Shown piece after piece: positions 27,232-37,143 of a stretch of 64,000 bases of DNA; positions within the stretch are counted from its first letter, which is position 1; each line of letters opens with the position of its first letter. A model generated the notes under the pieces. That model was not told the DNA's origin. It ran no database searches and saw only the letters and a program-made list of their open reading frames with translations. A program made the position numbers and the translations under genes. This stretch comes from Rhodobacter sp. Har01. Lineage in GTDB: Bacteria > Pseudomonadota > Alphaproteobacteria > Rhodobacterales > Rhodobacteraceae. The DNA is taken from assembly GCF_020564565.1 (NCBI RefSeq), contig NZ_JAJCTD010000004.1, positions 124,001-188,000 on the forward strand, written 5' to 3'.

Positions 27232-28992
27232 TTAGGAATTCCCGACCATCGCCTCGACGGCGTCCAGCACCTGCGGCCATTCCGCAAAGAACAGCAACTG
27301 CCCGGTGCGCGGCAGGAAGCGCACCTCAAGCTGCGGAAAGTCGGCCATCAGCTCGCGGATCGTCAGCATCGGGGTCTGCGGGTCCTGATCGCCCTGCAAC
27401 AGCACGACCGGCACCGGGCAGGCCCGCACGATTCCCGACCAGTCGCGTTCCGAACTGATGCATTCGCGGGTAAAGGCCTCGTGCGCCGACCATTTCTTTG
27501 TCAGGCAGGTGTCCGACCCCTCCAGCACCGCCGCCCGCACTTCGGGCCGGGCAAAGGTCTCCATGTCGGCCGGACTGCCGCCATTGACCTGGGAAAAGAA
27601 GCTTTCCTTGCCCAGCCGGCGGGCCAGGCTGAAGCCGGCCTGCACCAGGAACGGCAGCACCTTGGGGGCATAGCGGGCATTGGCCAGGATGAAGCGCTGC
27701 CACTTGTCCATCCGCTCGTACTGCGCGGCGGTGCGCAGCGGCAACTGGCAGGCACAGCCGACGATGCCGCGCACCAAGTCGGGCCGCGCGGTCGCCAGAC
27801 TCATGGCAAAGCGCAGGTCGGCGCCCAGCGGCAGGGCGATGGTGCCGGAGACACCCAGGTGGTCCAGCACCGCCGCGTAATCCGCGGTCACCGCCGGAAT
27901 GTGATCGCTGCCCCTGGGGTGCAGGTCGCTGCGGCCATAGCCCGCCCGCACCGGCACGATCACCCGCAAGCCGCGCGCCCGGGCCGCCCGTTCGGCCGGC
28001 GCGGGCCAGCGGATCAGGCCATAGTCCAGATGCAGATACAGCACCGGCCGGCCACCCGGATCACCGAACTCGATCCAGGTCAGACGGCGCCCCTCGGGCG
28101 TGCGAATCTCGCGCGGCACCCGCGGCTCCAGGCCGCCCGCCGCCACCTCAGGCCGCAGCGGCGCCAGCCCTTCGGTCGGGATCAGCGCCAGGTCCATCAG
28201 CCCCAGCACCACCCGCACCAGTTCGCTCTGGCTGTGCGTCTCGGTCTTGGCCAGGATCGAGCGCAACTGCGTCCGCACCGTTTCGGCGCTGCGCCGCCGC
28301 GCCTCGGCGATCTCTTTCACCGGATGGCCCAGGGCGATGCCGCGGACGATCTCGACCTCGGCCGCGGTCAGCCCGAAGGCCTCTTGCACCGTCTTCTCGA
28401 ACCCTTCCGGCCAGACCAGTTCGGTTGACAAGACCAGCGCCAGCGGCACATCGGCCTCGATCCGGCTCAGCCGCAGGATCACCGGGCTGCCGGTCCGGGT
28501 GGACCGGATGCGCAGCGTCACCACCTTCTCGGCCCGCCCACCCGCGACCCGGCGGATTTCCCGTCGCAGCAGCGCGCGGTCCTCTGGCTCGAAGGGAAGC
28601 AGGTCGAAGGGGCAGCCGTCGGCCAGGCCCAAGGCCACCCGGGCGGGCCGGTTGCAGGCCGTCACCTGAGGCCCGCCATCCGCCACGAAGGCTGCCGAAC
28701 GCGGGATATCCTCAAGCACGCTGCGATAGCCGCCGTCCGGGCGTGTCGCTTCGAAGCGGTCCAGGAACACCGTCGCCCGCTTCACGTGCGCTTCGATTTC
28801 GGCGTCATCCAGCGCGATCATGCCGTCCATTGGCCCCGCCCGCAGCGGCGCCACCCGGCCCTCCCAGACTTGCAGCAGGTCCGGCAGCCGGATCGGGTCC
28901 AGCGCGACGTCGTAAAGCCGGTCCACGATCTCGGCTCTGGGGTCGCGCGGGACGACGTCGGCCAGGCTGGGGGGCGGGTCGCGGTCCGTCAT
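27232..28992 (-). CDS. LuxR-type regulator fused to an alpha/beta hydrolase fold lacking its triad
   Basis: 586 aa. A sensory N-terminal region (about 1-200) leads to a LuxR HTH (about 206-263: GLTAAEVEIVRGIALGHPVKEIAE, then VRTQLRSILAKT). An alpha/beta hydrolase domain follows (about 300-586). The nucleophile elbow reads LPLGADLR, with Asp392 where GxSxG has Ser. The usual His after the last strand is Gln565 (RTGQLLFF). It may therefore bind a ligand rather than hydrolyse it. The ATG at 28992 is taken as start; a TTG at 29010 with AAGG upstream is an alternative. Divergent from the GST gene. Confidence 0.85.
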   Translation of the reverse strand: MTDRDPPPSLADVVPRDPRAEIVDRLYDVALDPIRLPDLLQVWEGRVAPLRAGPMDGMIALDDAEIEAHVKRATVFLDRFEATRPDGGYRSVLEDIPRSAAFVADGGPQVTACNRPARVALGLADGCPFDLLPFEPEDRALLRREIRRVAGGRAEKVVTLRIRSTRTGSPVILRLSRIEADVPLALVLSTELVWPEGFEKTVQEAFGLTAAEVEIVRGIALGHPVKEIAEARRRSAETVRTQLRSILAKTETHSQSELVRVVLGLMDLALIPTEGLAPLRPEVAAGGLEPRVPREIRTPEGRRLTWIEFGDPGGRPVLYLHLDYGLIRWPAPAERAARARGLRVIVPVRAGYGRSDLHPRGSDHIPAVTADYAAVLDHLGVSGTIALPLGADLRFAMSLATARPDLVRGIVGCACQLPLRTAAQYERMDKWQRFILANARYAPKVLPFLVQAGFSLARRLGKESFFSQVNGGSPADMETFARPEVRAAVLEGSDTCLTKKWSAHEAFTRECISSERDWSGIVRACPVPVVLLQGDQDPQTPMLTIRELMADFPQLEVRFLPRTGQLLFFAEWPQVLDAVEAMVGNS

Positions 28993-29115
28993 TCGAAAAC
29001 CTAGGCGCAAGGTTTACCTTAGGGCAAGCAGAATGCAGTGCGGCCCCCATGGACGTTGCGTCGCGCTTGCGCAAGAAATGGGCACACCCAGCCCGTGCCC
29101 TGCCAGGAGTCCCCC

Positions 29116-29775
29116 ATGCTTACCCTTTACGGCGTCTATCGCAGTCGCGCCTCGCGCCCGCTCTGGCTGCTTGGCGAAACCGGCACGGCGTTTGCCCATG
29201 TGCCGGTGATCCAGGCCTACCGCCTGCCCGACGCCACCGCGGCCGACGCCCCGCTCAACACCGCCTCGGCCGGCTTTCTTGCGGTGAACCCGATGGGCCA
29301 GATTCCGGCGATGACCGACGGCGACCTTCTCCTGACCGAGTCGCTGGCGATCACCCTGCATATCGCCCGCACCCGCGGCGGCGCGCTTGGCCCCGCGTCG
29401 GAGGCCGAGTTGTCGCAGACCGAGAACTGGTCGCTGTTCGTCGCCACCGCGATCGAGACGCCGGCGCTTGAAATCACCTACACCCTTGCCAACGGCACCG
29501 CCGACACGCCCGAGGGCCGCTCGGTCATCGCCATCGCCGCCGAAAAGCTGCGCCGCCCGCTGAAGCGCCTGCAGACCCATCTGGAGACGGCGCCCTGCAT
29601 GGTTGGCGGGCGCTTCACCGTGGCCGACATCAATGTGGCGGAATGCGTCCGCTACGCCCAGGGCCACCCCAGCCTGCTGGCCGAGTTCCCGGCCGTGAAG
29701 GCCTGGATCGAGCGCTGCCAGTCCCGCCCGGCCTTTCAGGCGATGTGGGCCGCGCGGATGGCCGAGCCGGCCTGA
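29116..29775 (+). CDS. Glutathione S-transferase family protein
   Basis: 219 aa. The N-terminal thioredoxin-like domain has LTLYGVYRSRASRPLWLLGE and the cis-Pro/glutathione-binding NPMGQIPAMTDGDLLLTESLAI. The helical C-terminal domain has GGRFTVADINVAE. The ATG at 29116 is preceded by AGGAG. The substrate is unknown. It is divergent from the LuxR-hydrolase gene, which may regulate it; that is inference from position. Confidence 0.9.
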   Translation: MLTLYGVYRSRASRPLWLLGETGTAFAHVPVIQAYRLPDATAADAPLNTASAGFLAVNPMGQIPAMTDGDLLLTESLAITLHIARTRGGALGPASEAELSQTENWSLFVATAIETPALEITYTLANGTADTPEGRSVIAIAAEKLRRPLKRLQTHLETAPCMVGGRFTVADINVAECVRYAQGHPSLLAEFPAVKAWIERCQSRPAFQAMWAARMAEPA

Positions 29776-29858
29776 CCGCAGGCCCGCCGGCCCTACATCT
29801 TGCGCCCGCCCCCCCTTGGGTGGTCTAATGCCTGCGCCCAACGACAAGAGCAGAGCCA

Positions 29859-31814
29859 ATGGCGAACGACCTTCTTTCCCAGGCCGTGGGAACCTATGAC
29901 GCCTCGTCGATCGAGGTGCTGGAACCGCTTGAGGCCGTCCGCCTGCGCCCCGGGATGTACATTGGCGGCATCGACGAACGCGCCTATCACCACCTGGCGG
30001 CCGAGATCCTTGACAACTCGATGGACGAGGCGGTGGCCGGCCACGCCAACCGCATCGAGGTGGAACTGCTGGCCGACGGGTCGCTGACCATCCGCGACAA
30101 CGGCCGCGGCATCCCGGTCGACCCGCACCCGAAATTCCCCGACAAATCCGCGCTTGAGGTCATCCTCTGCACCCTGCATTCCGGCGGCAAGTTCAACGGC
30201 AAGGCCTATGAAACCAGCGGCGGGTTGCACGGCGTCGGCTCTTCGGTGGTCAACGCCCTGTCGGACCAGCTTCGCGTCGAGGTGGCCCGCAACAAGGAAC
30301 TCCACGTCCAGGAATTCTCGCGCGGCAAACCGCTTGCCCCCATCCGCCTGGTCGGCCCGGCGCCCAACCGCCGCGGCACATCCGTCACCTTCCACCCCGA
30401 CCCGCAGATCTTCGGCTCGCAATCCTTCCGGCCCGCCCGGCTGATGAAGATGGCCCGCTCCAAGGCCTACCTCTTCTCCGGCGTCGAAATCCGCTGGAAA
30501 TCCGCTGTCCCCGACGGCGACATGCCGCTCGAGGCCACCTTCCACTTCCCCGGCGGCCTGGCCGACTATCTGTCCGACCAGCTTGACCGGGTGACGACCT
30601 ATGCCGAGCGCCCCTTCGCCGGCAAAGTGTCGTTCCAGGACCGCTTCAACGTGCCCGGCAGCGTGGAATGGGCCATCAACTGGACCCCCGCCCGCGACGG
30701 TTTCCTGTCCAGCTACTGCAACACCGTCCCCACCCCCGAAGGCGGCACGCATGAGGCCGGCTTCTGGGCCGCCATCCTCAAGGGCATCAAGGCCTATGGC
30801 GAGCGGATCAAGAACCGCAAGGCGGAAGCCATCACCCGCGACGACATGCTGACGGGCGGCTGCGCGATGATCTCGGTCTTCATCCGCGAACCCCAGTTCG
30901 TCGGCCAGACGAAAGACCGCCTGGCCACCGAGGAAGCCGCAAGATGGGTGGAAACCGCAGTCCGCGACCGCTTTGACACCTGGCTGGCCGCCGACCCCAA
31001 ATCCGCCGGCGCCATCCTTGATTTCCTGGTGCTGCGCGCCGAGGAACGCCTCAAGCGCCGGCAGGAAAAGGAAACCCAGCGCAAGACCGCCACGAAAAAG
31101 CTGCGCCTCCCCGGCAAGCTGGTCGACTGTTCCGCCACCGACCGCACCGGCACCGAGCTTTTCATCGTCGAGGGCGACAGCGCCGGCGGCAGCGCCAAGG
31201 GCGCCCGCGACCGCACCTTCCAGGCCCTCCTGCCGCTGAAAGGCAAGATCCTCAACGTCCTCGGCGCGGCTTCGGCCAAGCTGAACGACAACTCCGAAAT
31301 CCGCGACATCTGTGAGGCCTTGGGCGTCGGCATGGGCACCCGCTTCCGCCTGGACGACCTGCGCTACGACAAGATCATCATCATGACCGACGCCGACGTC
31401 GACGGCGCCCACATCGCGTCATTGCTGATGACCTTCTTCTTCACCCAGATGCGCCCCTTGATCGACAAGGGCCACCTCTACCTCGCCTGCCCCCCCCTTT
31501 ACCGCCTGACCCAAGGCGCAAAACGCCTTTACGTGTCAGACGACGCCGGGAAAGAGGAATGGCTGCTGAAGGGCCTGGGCGGCAAAGGCAAGATCGACGT
31601 GCAACGCTTCAAGGGCCTTGGGGAAATGGACGCCAAGGACCTGAAAGACACCACGATGAACCCCGAAACCCGCAAGCTGATCCGGGTGAGCATCGACGAG
31701 GAGGAACCCGGCGACACCAGCGACCTGGTCGAGCGCCTGATGGGCAAGAAGCCGGAACTGCGGTTCCAGTATATTCAGGAAAACGCGCGGTTCGTGGAGG
31801 AGCTTGATGTTTGA
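29859..31814 (+). CDS. parE: DNA topoisomerase IV subunit B
   Basis: 651 aa, ATPase subunit that works with ParC to decatenate chromosomes. The GHKL ATPase shows [18 protein letters not shown] and [15 protein letters not shown]. The TOPRIM domain shows EGDSAGGSA (about 430) and DADVDGAHI (about 510). The C-terminus [11 protein letters not shown] is intact and typical. The DNA changes to AT-rich, foreign-looking sequence immediately after its stop. Confidence 0.97.
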   Translation: MANDLLSQAVGTYDASSIEVLEPLEAVRLRPGMYIGGIDERAYHHLAAEILDNSMDEAVAGHANRIEVELLADGSLTIRDNGRGIPVDPHPKFPDKSALEVILCTLHSGGKFNGKAYETSGGLHGVGSSVVNALSDQLRVEVARNKELHVQEFSRGKPLAPIRLVGPAPNRRGTSVTFHPDPQIFGSQSFRPARLMKMARSKAYLFSGVEIRWKSAVPDGDMPLEATFHFPGGLADYLSDQLDRVTTYAERPFAGKVSFQDRFNVPGSVEWAINWTPARDGFLSSYCNTVPTPEGGTHEAGFWAAILKGIKAYGERIKNRKAEAITRDDMLTGGCAMISVFIREPQFVGQTKDRLATEEAARWVETAVRDRFDTWLAADPKSAGAILDFLVLRAEERLKRRQEKETQRKTATKKLRLPGKLVDCSATDRTGTELFIVEGDSAGGSAKGARDRTFQALLPLKGKILNVLGAASAKLNDNSEIRDICEALGVGMGTRFRLDDLRYDKIIIMTDADVDGAHIASLLMTFFFTQMRPLIDKGHLYLACPPLYRLTQGAKRLYVSDDAGKEEWLLKGLGGKGKIDVQRFKGLGEMDAKDLKDTTMNPETRKLIRVSIDEEEPGDTSDLVERLMGKKPELRFQYIQENARFVEELDV

Positions 31815-31864
31815 GAACTGGCAACTATGCTCACTTGAAAAGGTTGATTCAGGGTCGTGTTCAT

Positions 31865-33199
31865 ATGTCTGAAGAGCTCGAGTTCGACGATGGCGACGAT
31901 GAGTACATCGACAACAGCAACGTCAACGCGTTTTCACCTATGCGCTTCAACACAATGCAACGCAAAGTCAGGGACTTGCTTTCTGACTACGTCAACAAAG
32001 AGCTTGATCCGCGCCCTTCCTTTCAGAGAGGGTTTGTGTGGGACAAGGGCAGGGCTTCTCGATTAATTGAGTCCATCCTACTAAACGTTCCATTGCCTCT
32101 AATCTATACGGCAGAGGAGCCTGATAAAACGGAAGTTGTTATTGATGGGCAGCAGCGACTTCTATCCGTTTTCGGATTCGTGCAGGGAAAGTTTCCGAGA
32201 GAGCAACAAATCTTCAGGCTAACCGGCCTCAAACTTCTTAAGGAACTGAACGGGCTTTCATTTGACAAGCTGGAAGAAGGGCAGAAGAAGGCCATCCAAG
32301 ACTATATCTTTCAAATAATCAAGATATCAAATGAGTCACACGCTGACGTGAAGTTTGAAATCTTCGAGCGACTGAACTCCGGATCTGTTACCCTCAATGC
32401 TCAAGAATTGCGGAATTGCGTCTATCGCGGAAATTTTAATGATGTATTGCGCAAGTTGGCGCAGAACCCTGACTTTAGGACCATTCTTGGTGGCTCGAGT
32501 ACAACCAGTAGAATGCAGGATGCTGAGCTTGTTCTTAGGTTCTTGGCATTCTATGAGAGAACCTACCTGAACTATCCCGGGGCCATGAAGTCTTTTCTTA
32601 ACGACTTCATGAATGACTTCAGGAACATTTCCGCTGAGAAGGCCGATCAGTTTGATCAGGTATTTAGGCAAGCAGCAAGCTTGTCGCTGTCCGTTTTTGG
32701 CAGCAATGCATTTCGAAAATTCACCCTCGGAAGACCGGGCCAGACAAGCGGAAGCTGGGAAAACCAACTCAACCGACCGCTTTTCGACATCGTTATGTGG
32801 GGCTTTACTCGCTTTGACAAGAACCAAGTTATCAACCATATTGACGAGATAAGAAACTCTCTAATCGAACTTATGACGACGAGCACCACATTCGTTGACT
32901 CGATCACTGCAGCCGTTGGCGATAAAGCCAAGACACAGTTTAGATTTGAGCTTTGGCACGATACGCTGAAGGAAATAATTCTTTCGCCAAAGCAGGGACG
33001 AACATTCAACTCCAAGATTCGTCGATCATTGTTCGAAATGAATCCAGTTTGTGCGATCTGTCAACAAGCGATCCATACTCTGGATGATGCACACGTTGAC
33101 CATATCAAACCTTACGTCGCTGGTGGGGCAACAGATTCTTCCAATGCTCAGTTGACCCATCGTTACTGCAATCTTCAGAAGGCCTCAAAGCAAGGTTAG
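31865..33199 (+). CDS. DUF262-HNH endonuclease protein, probable phage-defence or restriction gene
   Basis: 444 aa. The N-terminal DUF262 (GmrS/ParB-like) domain has PSFQRGFVWD (51-60) and the nucleotide-binding motif DGQQR (94-98), then FEIFERLNSGSVTLNAQELRN. The C-terminal 49 residues are an HNH nuclease: CAIC at 396-399, HVDHIKP at 410-416 and HRYCN. Fused DUF262-nuclease proteins are related to the type IV restriction enzyme GmrSD, which cuts modified phage DNA. Base composition (35-50% G+C in counted lines) contrasts with parE. The ATG at 31865 is preferred (AGGG ten bases upstream); a TTG at 31811 overlapping parE is possible. Confidence 0.82.
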   Translation: MSEELEFDDGDDEYIDNSNVNAFSPMRFNTMQRKVRDLLSDYVNKELDPRPSFQRGFVWDKGRASRLIESILLNVPLPLIYTAEEPDKTEVVIDGQQRLLSVFGFVQGKFPREQQIFRLTGLKLLKELNGLSFDKLEEGQKKAIQDYIFQIIKISNESHADVKFEIFERLNSGSVTLNAQELRNCVYRGNFNDVLRKLAQNPDFRTILGGSSTTSRMQDAELVLRFLAFYERTYLNYPGAMKSFLNDFMNDFRNISAEKADQFDQVFRQAASLSLSVFGSNAFRKFTLGRPGQTSGSWENQLNRPLFDIVMWGFTRFDKNQVINHIDEIRNSLIELMTTSTTFVDSITAAVGDKAKTQFRFELWHDTLKEIILSPKQGRTFNSKIRRSLFEMNPVCAICQQAIHTLDDAHVDHIKPYVAGGATDSSNAQLTHRYCNLQKASKQG

Positions 33200-33216
33200 C
33201 GGACAGAGTGTCCGCT
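33198..33216 (+). terminator. Hairpin overlapping the DUF262-HNH stop codon
   Basis: AGCGGACA (33198-33205) and TGTCCGCT (33209-33216) form a perfect 8-bp stem with a three-base loop. The last two bases of the TAG stop are part of the stem. No long T tract follows. Confidence 0.5.
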
Positions 33217-33563
33217 TCAGTGCACAATCTTATCGACGTATCTGATCCCCGGCAGCTTTGCACCCCGGCGGGGTGACGGACGGAAACCTTGCAAGGCGCC
33301 CCTTGCCCCCCCGGCCCTCGCAGGCGTGCTCGGGCGTTCGGGGCTGAAAAAGGTTCACCGGACCTTTTTCGCGGCGCAGGCGCCGCCGCCCCTCACCCCC
33401 TTGCCTTCCCCGCCGCAAACCCCCACCTTTCCCCCACAGGCTCCGCCCCCCGCGCCCCGCGCGGCCCGCCCCTGATGCCCCTGCGCCGGCCCCGTGCCAG
33501 CCCCGGCGGCAGCGATCCTCCCGGCAGCCGCCGGGCTGGACCCCCGGCACAAAGGAACCCCAG
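33217..33563. other. Intergenic region after the DUF262-HNH gene
   Basis: 347 bases without a supported gene. The first 30 or so remain AT-rich; the rest is strongly GC- and C-rich. It holds a terminator-like stem at 33346-33370, GAAAAAGGT with ACCTTTTTC around a seven-base loop. This could have ended the parE transcript before the insertion. Confidence 0.5.
33346..33370. terminator. A/T-flanked bidirectional terminator
   Basis: GAAAAAGGT (33346-33354) pairs with ACCTTTTTC (33362-33370). The A run on one side and T run on the other allow termination in both directions. Confidence 0.6.
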
Positions 33564-33695
33564 ATGTCCAAGGAAAAAAGCAAGGGCAACAAAGAGGCCA
33601 AGAAGCCCAAGCGGGAAACCCCCAAGGTTCTGGCCACCGCGAATTCCGGCCTTAGCAAGGACGGCACCACCATCGCGGGCAAGAAGGTCAGGTAG
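33564..33695 (+). CDS. Small lysine-rich conserved-looking protein (43 aa)
   Basis: MSKEKSKGNKEAKKPKRETP, then KVLATANSGLSKDGTTIAGKKVR. AAAGGA lies eight bases before the ATG at 33564, and a hairpin (33703-33731) follows the TAG. Short proteins with an N-terminal (S/K)xGNKEAKKPK motif occur in many proteobacteria without a known function. The match is from memory of the motif. The charge suggests nucleic-acid or ribosome binding, which is inference. Confidence 0.7.
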   Translation: MSKEKSKGNKEAKKPKRETPKVLATANSGLSKDGTTIAGKKVR

Positions 33696-34136
33696 AGTTG
33701 CGGAGGGTGCTCCCAGGCGCACCTTCCGGGGTCTGCCCCGCACCCCCACCCTGTCGGATTTGCCGGAACCAGGCCTGATCGCGCCCGACCCGCCCCGCAA
33801 CGTCGGGCGCGGCACGGGGAAAGGGGTCCGCCGGCGGGAAAGACCGCCAGATGTCGCGCGGGGTTCACCGCGGGCAGCGGAATGCGCGCGACGCCCGTCC
33901 CCGGTTTCCGCGCGTAAATCGGCCGTCTCAGCGGCGCCCGTGTGGCCCCCCGTATCGCCCCCCCCCTTCACGCACCATCACGCCATCGCCGTCCCGCCCT
34001 TCCACCGCAATCCCCACCCACGACAGGCACCTGTCAAAAACCCATCTCCCATGTTAACCTTTTCGCCGTGCCGCAGGCCCGATCTGCCCGGCGTTCCGCC
34101 CCGGACGAGGTTTGCAGCCGCAGGGGAGGTTCCACA
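33696..34136 (+). other. Intergenic region before the GYD gene
   Basis: 441 bases with no supported gene. A hairpin sits at about 33703-33731 (GGAGGGTGC with GCACCTTCC). A decayed stem B-like palindrome lies at 33902-33921 (CGGTTTCCG, CG, CGTAAATCG). AT-richer DNA near 34035-34075 (including a TTAACC) probably carries the promoter of the GYD gene. Confidence 0.5.
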
Positions 34137-34466
34137 ATGGCTCGCTACATCATCACCGGCAGCTACACCGCCGCGGCCGTTCATGGCATGATCGCCCGGC
34201 CCAGCGACCGCGCCGCCGCCACCGGCGCACTCGTCAAGGCGGGGGCCGGCACGATGGAAACCTACTACCTGACCACCGGCGACCATGATTTCCTGATGGT
34301 CGTCCAGGCCGACGACATGCAGAGGATGCTGGCCTCGCTCTTGGTGGCAAGCGCCTCTGGCGCGGTGACGGGCCTGAAGACCGTGCAGGCCTTCACCTCG
34401 GACGAATTCCTGGCGGCGCAAAAGGCCGCAGGGGCGATCGCCGCGGCCTACAAGGCGCCGAACTGA
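34137..34466 (+). CDS. GYD-domain protein
   Basis: 109 aa. MARYIITGSYTAAAVHGMIARPSDRAAA at the start and ETYYLTTGDHDFLMVVQADD in the middle match the GYD family, named for the G-x-Y-D pattern. It is a small cytoplasmic ferredoxin-like fold of unknown role. The ATG at 34137 follows GGGGAGG by eight bases. A 9-bp hairpin (34475-34499) ends the gene. Confidence 0.85.
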   Translation: MARYIITGSYTAAAVHGMIARPSDRAAATGALVKAGAGTMETYYLTTGDHDFLMVVQADDMQRMLASLLVASASGAVTGLKTVQAFTSDEFLAAQKAAGAIAAAYKAPN

Positions 34467-34474
34467 CCAACCCC

Positions 34475-34499
34475 GAGGGGCGCCTTGCGTGCGCCCCTC
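34475..34499. terminator. Hairpin after the GYD gene
   Basis: GAGGGGCGC (34475-34483) and GCGCCCCTC (34491-34499) form a perfect 9-bp stem with a seven-base loop, eight bases past the stop. It stands about 100 bases from the convergent cytochrome gene end. Confidence 0.65.
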
Positions 34500-34597
34500 C
34501 GCTCCACGCGCCAAGGGTTTGCTTTTCCGGAAATACCCTGCGGGGGTGTGGGGGTGCAAGACCCCCACGCGGCGCGGGCGGCGGGATGTGCCCCGTC

Positions 34598-34990
34598 CTA
34601 CTCCTGCAGACGCTCGATATGCTCGGCCAGTTGCACCAGGCGCAGCGGCGTGGGCGTCTCGCGCCCGTCACCGGAATCATAGGGCACCAGCGGGCTGTCC
34701 AGCAAAGGGCCGAAGTTCGGCATGATCGCCGCCCCGTCGCGGCCCCCAGTGTAGCCCCAGATCTTCGCCATCACCCGCAGCTTCGGAAACTCGCCCCCGT
34801 TGCGCCGCGACAGCCGGGTCAGGTCGGCCGGTTTCGCCGTCAGCCCCGAGACCATGGTCCCGTCGCCCTTGGCCGCCGGGCCGTGGCAGGCGGAACAGTA
34901 GGCCGCGAAGTCCTCGGCGCCGGTCGGTTCCTCCGGCGGCACGCAGGCCGCCAGAACCAACAGCGCCACGCCCAGAACGATCCGTCTCAT
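34598..34990 (-). CDS. Lipoprotein c-type cytochrome
   Basis: 130 aa. A lipoprotein signal ends in [10 protein letters not shown]. The haem motif is CSACH ([17 protein letters not shown]) and the likely axial Met lies in [11 protein letters not shown]. It is an electron-transfer protein on the periplasmic face. The ATG at 34990 overlaps the lolD stop (ATGA), so it is cotranscribed with the lipoprotein release genes. The electron partner is unknown. Confidence 0.88.
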   Translation of the reverse strand: MRRIVLGVALLVLAACVPPEEPTGAEDFAAYCSACHGPAAKGDGTMVSGLTAKPADLTRLSRRNGGEFPKLRVMAKIWGYTGGRDGAAIMPNFGPLLDSPLVPYDSGDGRETPTPLRLVQLAEHIERLQE

Positions 34991-35673
34991 GGCTTGCCCT
35001 CCACCACGCGGCACTGATCCAGCCGCACCACCCGGTCCATCCGCGCCGCCAGCTCCAGGTTGTGGGTCGCGATCAGCGCGGCCATGCCCGTCGCCCGCAC
35101 CAGGTCCATCAGCGCGCCGAATACCTGCTCGGATGTGCCCGGGTCCAGATTGCCCGTCGGCTCGTCCGCAAGCAACAGCCTTGGCGCGTTGGCCAGCGCG
35201 CGGCAGAACGCCACCCGCTGCTGCTCGCCCCCCGACAGCGCCGCCGGCCGGTGCCCCGCCCGCGCCGCCACGCCGACCCGGCCCAGAAGGTCCATCCCGC
35301 GCGCCTGCGCCGCCGCCGCCGCCACCCCGTTCGCCAGCTGCGGGATCACCACGTTCTCCAAGGCACTGAACTCGGGCAAAAGGTGGTGGAACTGGTAGAT
35401 GAAGCCCACCTCGCTGCGCCGCGCCTCGGTGCGGGCGCGGTCGCCAAGGCCGCCCATCTCGCGCCCCCCCAGGCTCACGCGCCCCGCATCCGGCGTGTCC
35501 AGCAGCCCCGCGATGTGCAGCAGCGTCGATTTCCCCGCGCCCGAGGGGGCCACCAGCGCCACCACCTCGCCCACGGCCACCCGCAGGCTGGCCCCGCGCA
35601 GCACCAGCACTTCCGAAGGCTTGCCGCGGTTGTAGCCCTTTTCCAGCCCCTCCAGCACCAGCGCGTCACTCAT
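34987..35673 (-). CDS. lolD: Lipoprotein-releasing system ATPase
   Basis: 228-aa ABC ATPase that powers release of outer-membrane lipoproteins to LolA. Walker [10 protein letters not shown], signature LSGGEQQR, Walker [13 protein letters not shown] and the H-loop IATHN are all present. Its start overlaps the end of the permease gene by eight bases. Confidence 0.95.
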   Translation of the reverse strand: MSDALVLEGLEKGYNRGKPSEVLVLRGASLRVAVGEVVALVAPSGAGKSTLLHIAGLLDTPDAGRVSLGGREMGGLGDRARTEARRSEVGFIYQFHHLLPEFSALENVVIPQLANGVAAAAAQARGMDLLGRVGVAARAGHRPAALSGGEQQRVAFCRALANAPRLLLADEPTGNLDPGTSEQVFGALMDLVRATGMAALIATHNLELAARMDRVVRLDQCRVVEGKP

Positions 35674-36952
35674 AGCGCAGCGCCTCGACCGGGTTCATCC
35701 GGGCCGCGCGGCGGGCCGGGAAGATGGTCACCACGAACGAAAGCCCCAAGGACAGCGCCACCGCCGACAGCACGTCCGCGCCCTGCAGCCGGGCCGGCAG
35801 CGCATAGATGCCGCGGATCGAGGGATCCCAGACCTCCTGCCCGGTCAGGCTGTTCAGCGCCGCCATGATGCTGTCGATGTTCAGCGCGAAGAGGCACCCC
35901 AGCACAACGCCCAGCGCGGTGCCGATCACCCCGGTGAAGGCGCCGCAGATGAAGAACACCCGCAGGATGCTGCCTTCGGTCAACCCCATCGTGCGCAGGA
36001 TGCCGATGTCGCGGCCCTTGTTCTTGACCAGCATGATCAGGCCCGAGACGATGTTCATCGCCGCGATCAGCACCAGGATCGACAGGATCACGAACATCAC
36101 GTTGTCTTCAATGTCCAGCGCCCGCAGAAAGGCCCCCGCGCTGTCCTTCCAGGTCCAGATCAGCGCCTCGGGCCCGGCGGCGTTCAGCACCGGCAGGGCC
36201 ATGTCGTCGATCCGGTCGGGGTTCTCGACCATCACCTCGATCTCGTCGGCGAACCCCTCGCGGTTGAAGAAGGCCTGCGCCTCGGCAAAGGGCATGTAGA
36301 TGCGGGCCTTGTCGATGTCATACCGCCCGGCGGTGAAGATGTAGACCACCTCGTAGGCGTTGACCCGCGGGCTGGACCCGAAGGCCGTCTTCACCCCGGA
36401 AGGCGAGATCACCCGCACCCGGTCGCCCACCGTGACCCCGACCTCGCGCGCCAGCACCGAACCCAGCGCAATGCCCTCGGGGAACCGCGCCAGATCGCCG
36501 ATCGCCTCGGCCCCCTCGCCGACGCGGGGGATCGACGCCAGATCCTCGGGTGCTATGCCATAGACCTCGGCGCCATTGGTGCGCTCGCCGTCCGTCACCA
36601 TCACCTGGCCACGGATCAGCGGCGCCGCCCGCGTCACCCCGGGCACCGCCGCGATCCCCTGCGACAGCGCGGCATAGTCGCCGAAGCCCTTGAGCTGCAC
36701 CCCGTCCTCGTCGATCCGGTCGGTGGTATAGACGGTGACATGGGCGTTGGCGCCCAGGATGGTGTCGACGAATTCGGCCCGGAACCCGGCCCGCACCGCC
36801 AGCGTCACGATCAGCGCAAAGACCGCAAGCGTGATGCCGATGAGCGAAATCCAGGTCATCACGCTGACCCCGCCCTCGGCCCGCCTTGCGCGCAGATAGC
36901 GCCAGGCGATCATCCATTCGAACCCGCTGAAAGGTGCCGTCCTGCCCGCCAT
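35666..36952 (-). CDS. lolC: Lipoprotein-releasing system permease (LolC/LolE family)
   Basis: 428 aa with four membrane segments: one near residue 30-50 and three in the last 170 residues. A large periplasmic domain lies between ([23 protein letters not shown], then the C-terminal FtsX-like core). The ATG at 36952 ([23 protein letters not shown]) fits the family start; the longer frame is not needed. One permease gene is present, as in bacteria with a single LolC/E-type (LolF-like) subunit. Confidence 0.92.
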   Translation of the reverse strand: MAGRTAPFSGFEWMIAWRYLRARRAEGGVSVMTWISLIGITLAVFALIVTLAVRAGFRAEFVDTILGANAHVTVYTTDRIDEDGVQLKGFGDYAALSQGIAAVPGVTRAAPLIRGQVMVTDGERTNGAEVYGIAPEDLASIPRVGEGAEAIGDLARFPEGIALGSVLAREVGVTVGDRVRVISPSGVKTAFGSSPRVNAYEVVYIFTAGRYDIDKARIYMPFAEAQAFFNREGFADEIEVMVENPDRIDDMALPVLNAAGPEALIWTWKDSAGAFLRALDIEDNVMFVILSILVLIAAMNIVSGLIMLVKNKGRDIGILRTMGLTEGSILRVFFICGAFTGVIGTALGVVLGCLFALNIDSIMAALNSLTGQEVWDPSIRGIYALPARLQGADVLSAVALSLGLSFVVTIFPARRAARMNPVEALRYE

Positions 36953-37143
36953 GCCGCCTGCTTTCTGATTGGTCGCGAACCTGACCGGTTCGCGCCGAAA
37001 GGTCAAGGAAGCCGGCGGCGCCTTGCCGACCTGCCGGCCCGTGAAACCCCGTCATGGCGGGCCGCCGCGCTTCGCGGCATGCTCGCCTTGCGCCCGCGGG
37101 ATTGGCGGGCGCCGGTCAAGACCTTTCCGGACAGGAGACACCG

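Noticed and set aside
31811..31864. TTG start of the DUF262-HNH gene overlapping the parE stop
   Set aside because: The first 18 codons are not conserved-looking, and an ATG with an AGGG upstream begins the acidic N-terminus at 31865. The TTG cannot be fully excluded.
33289..34191. 300-codon frame across the gap after the DUF262-HNH gene
   Set aside because: Pro/Arg-rich product typical of C-rich non-coding DNA; it overlaps the better supported small ORF at 33564 and the GYD gene in other frames.
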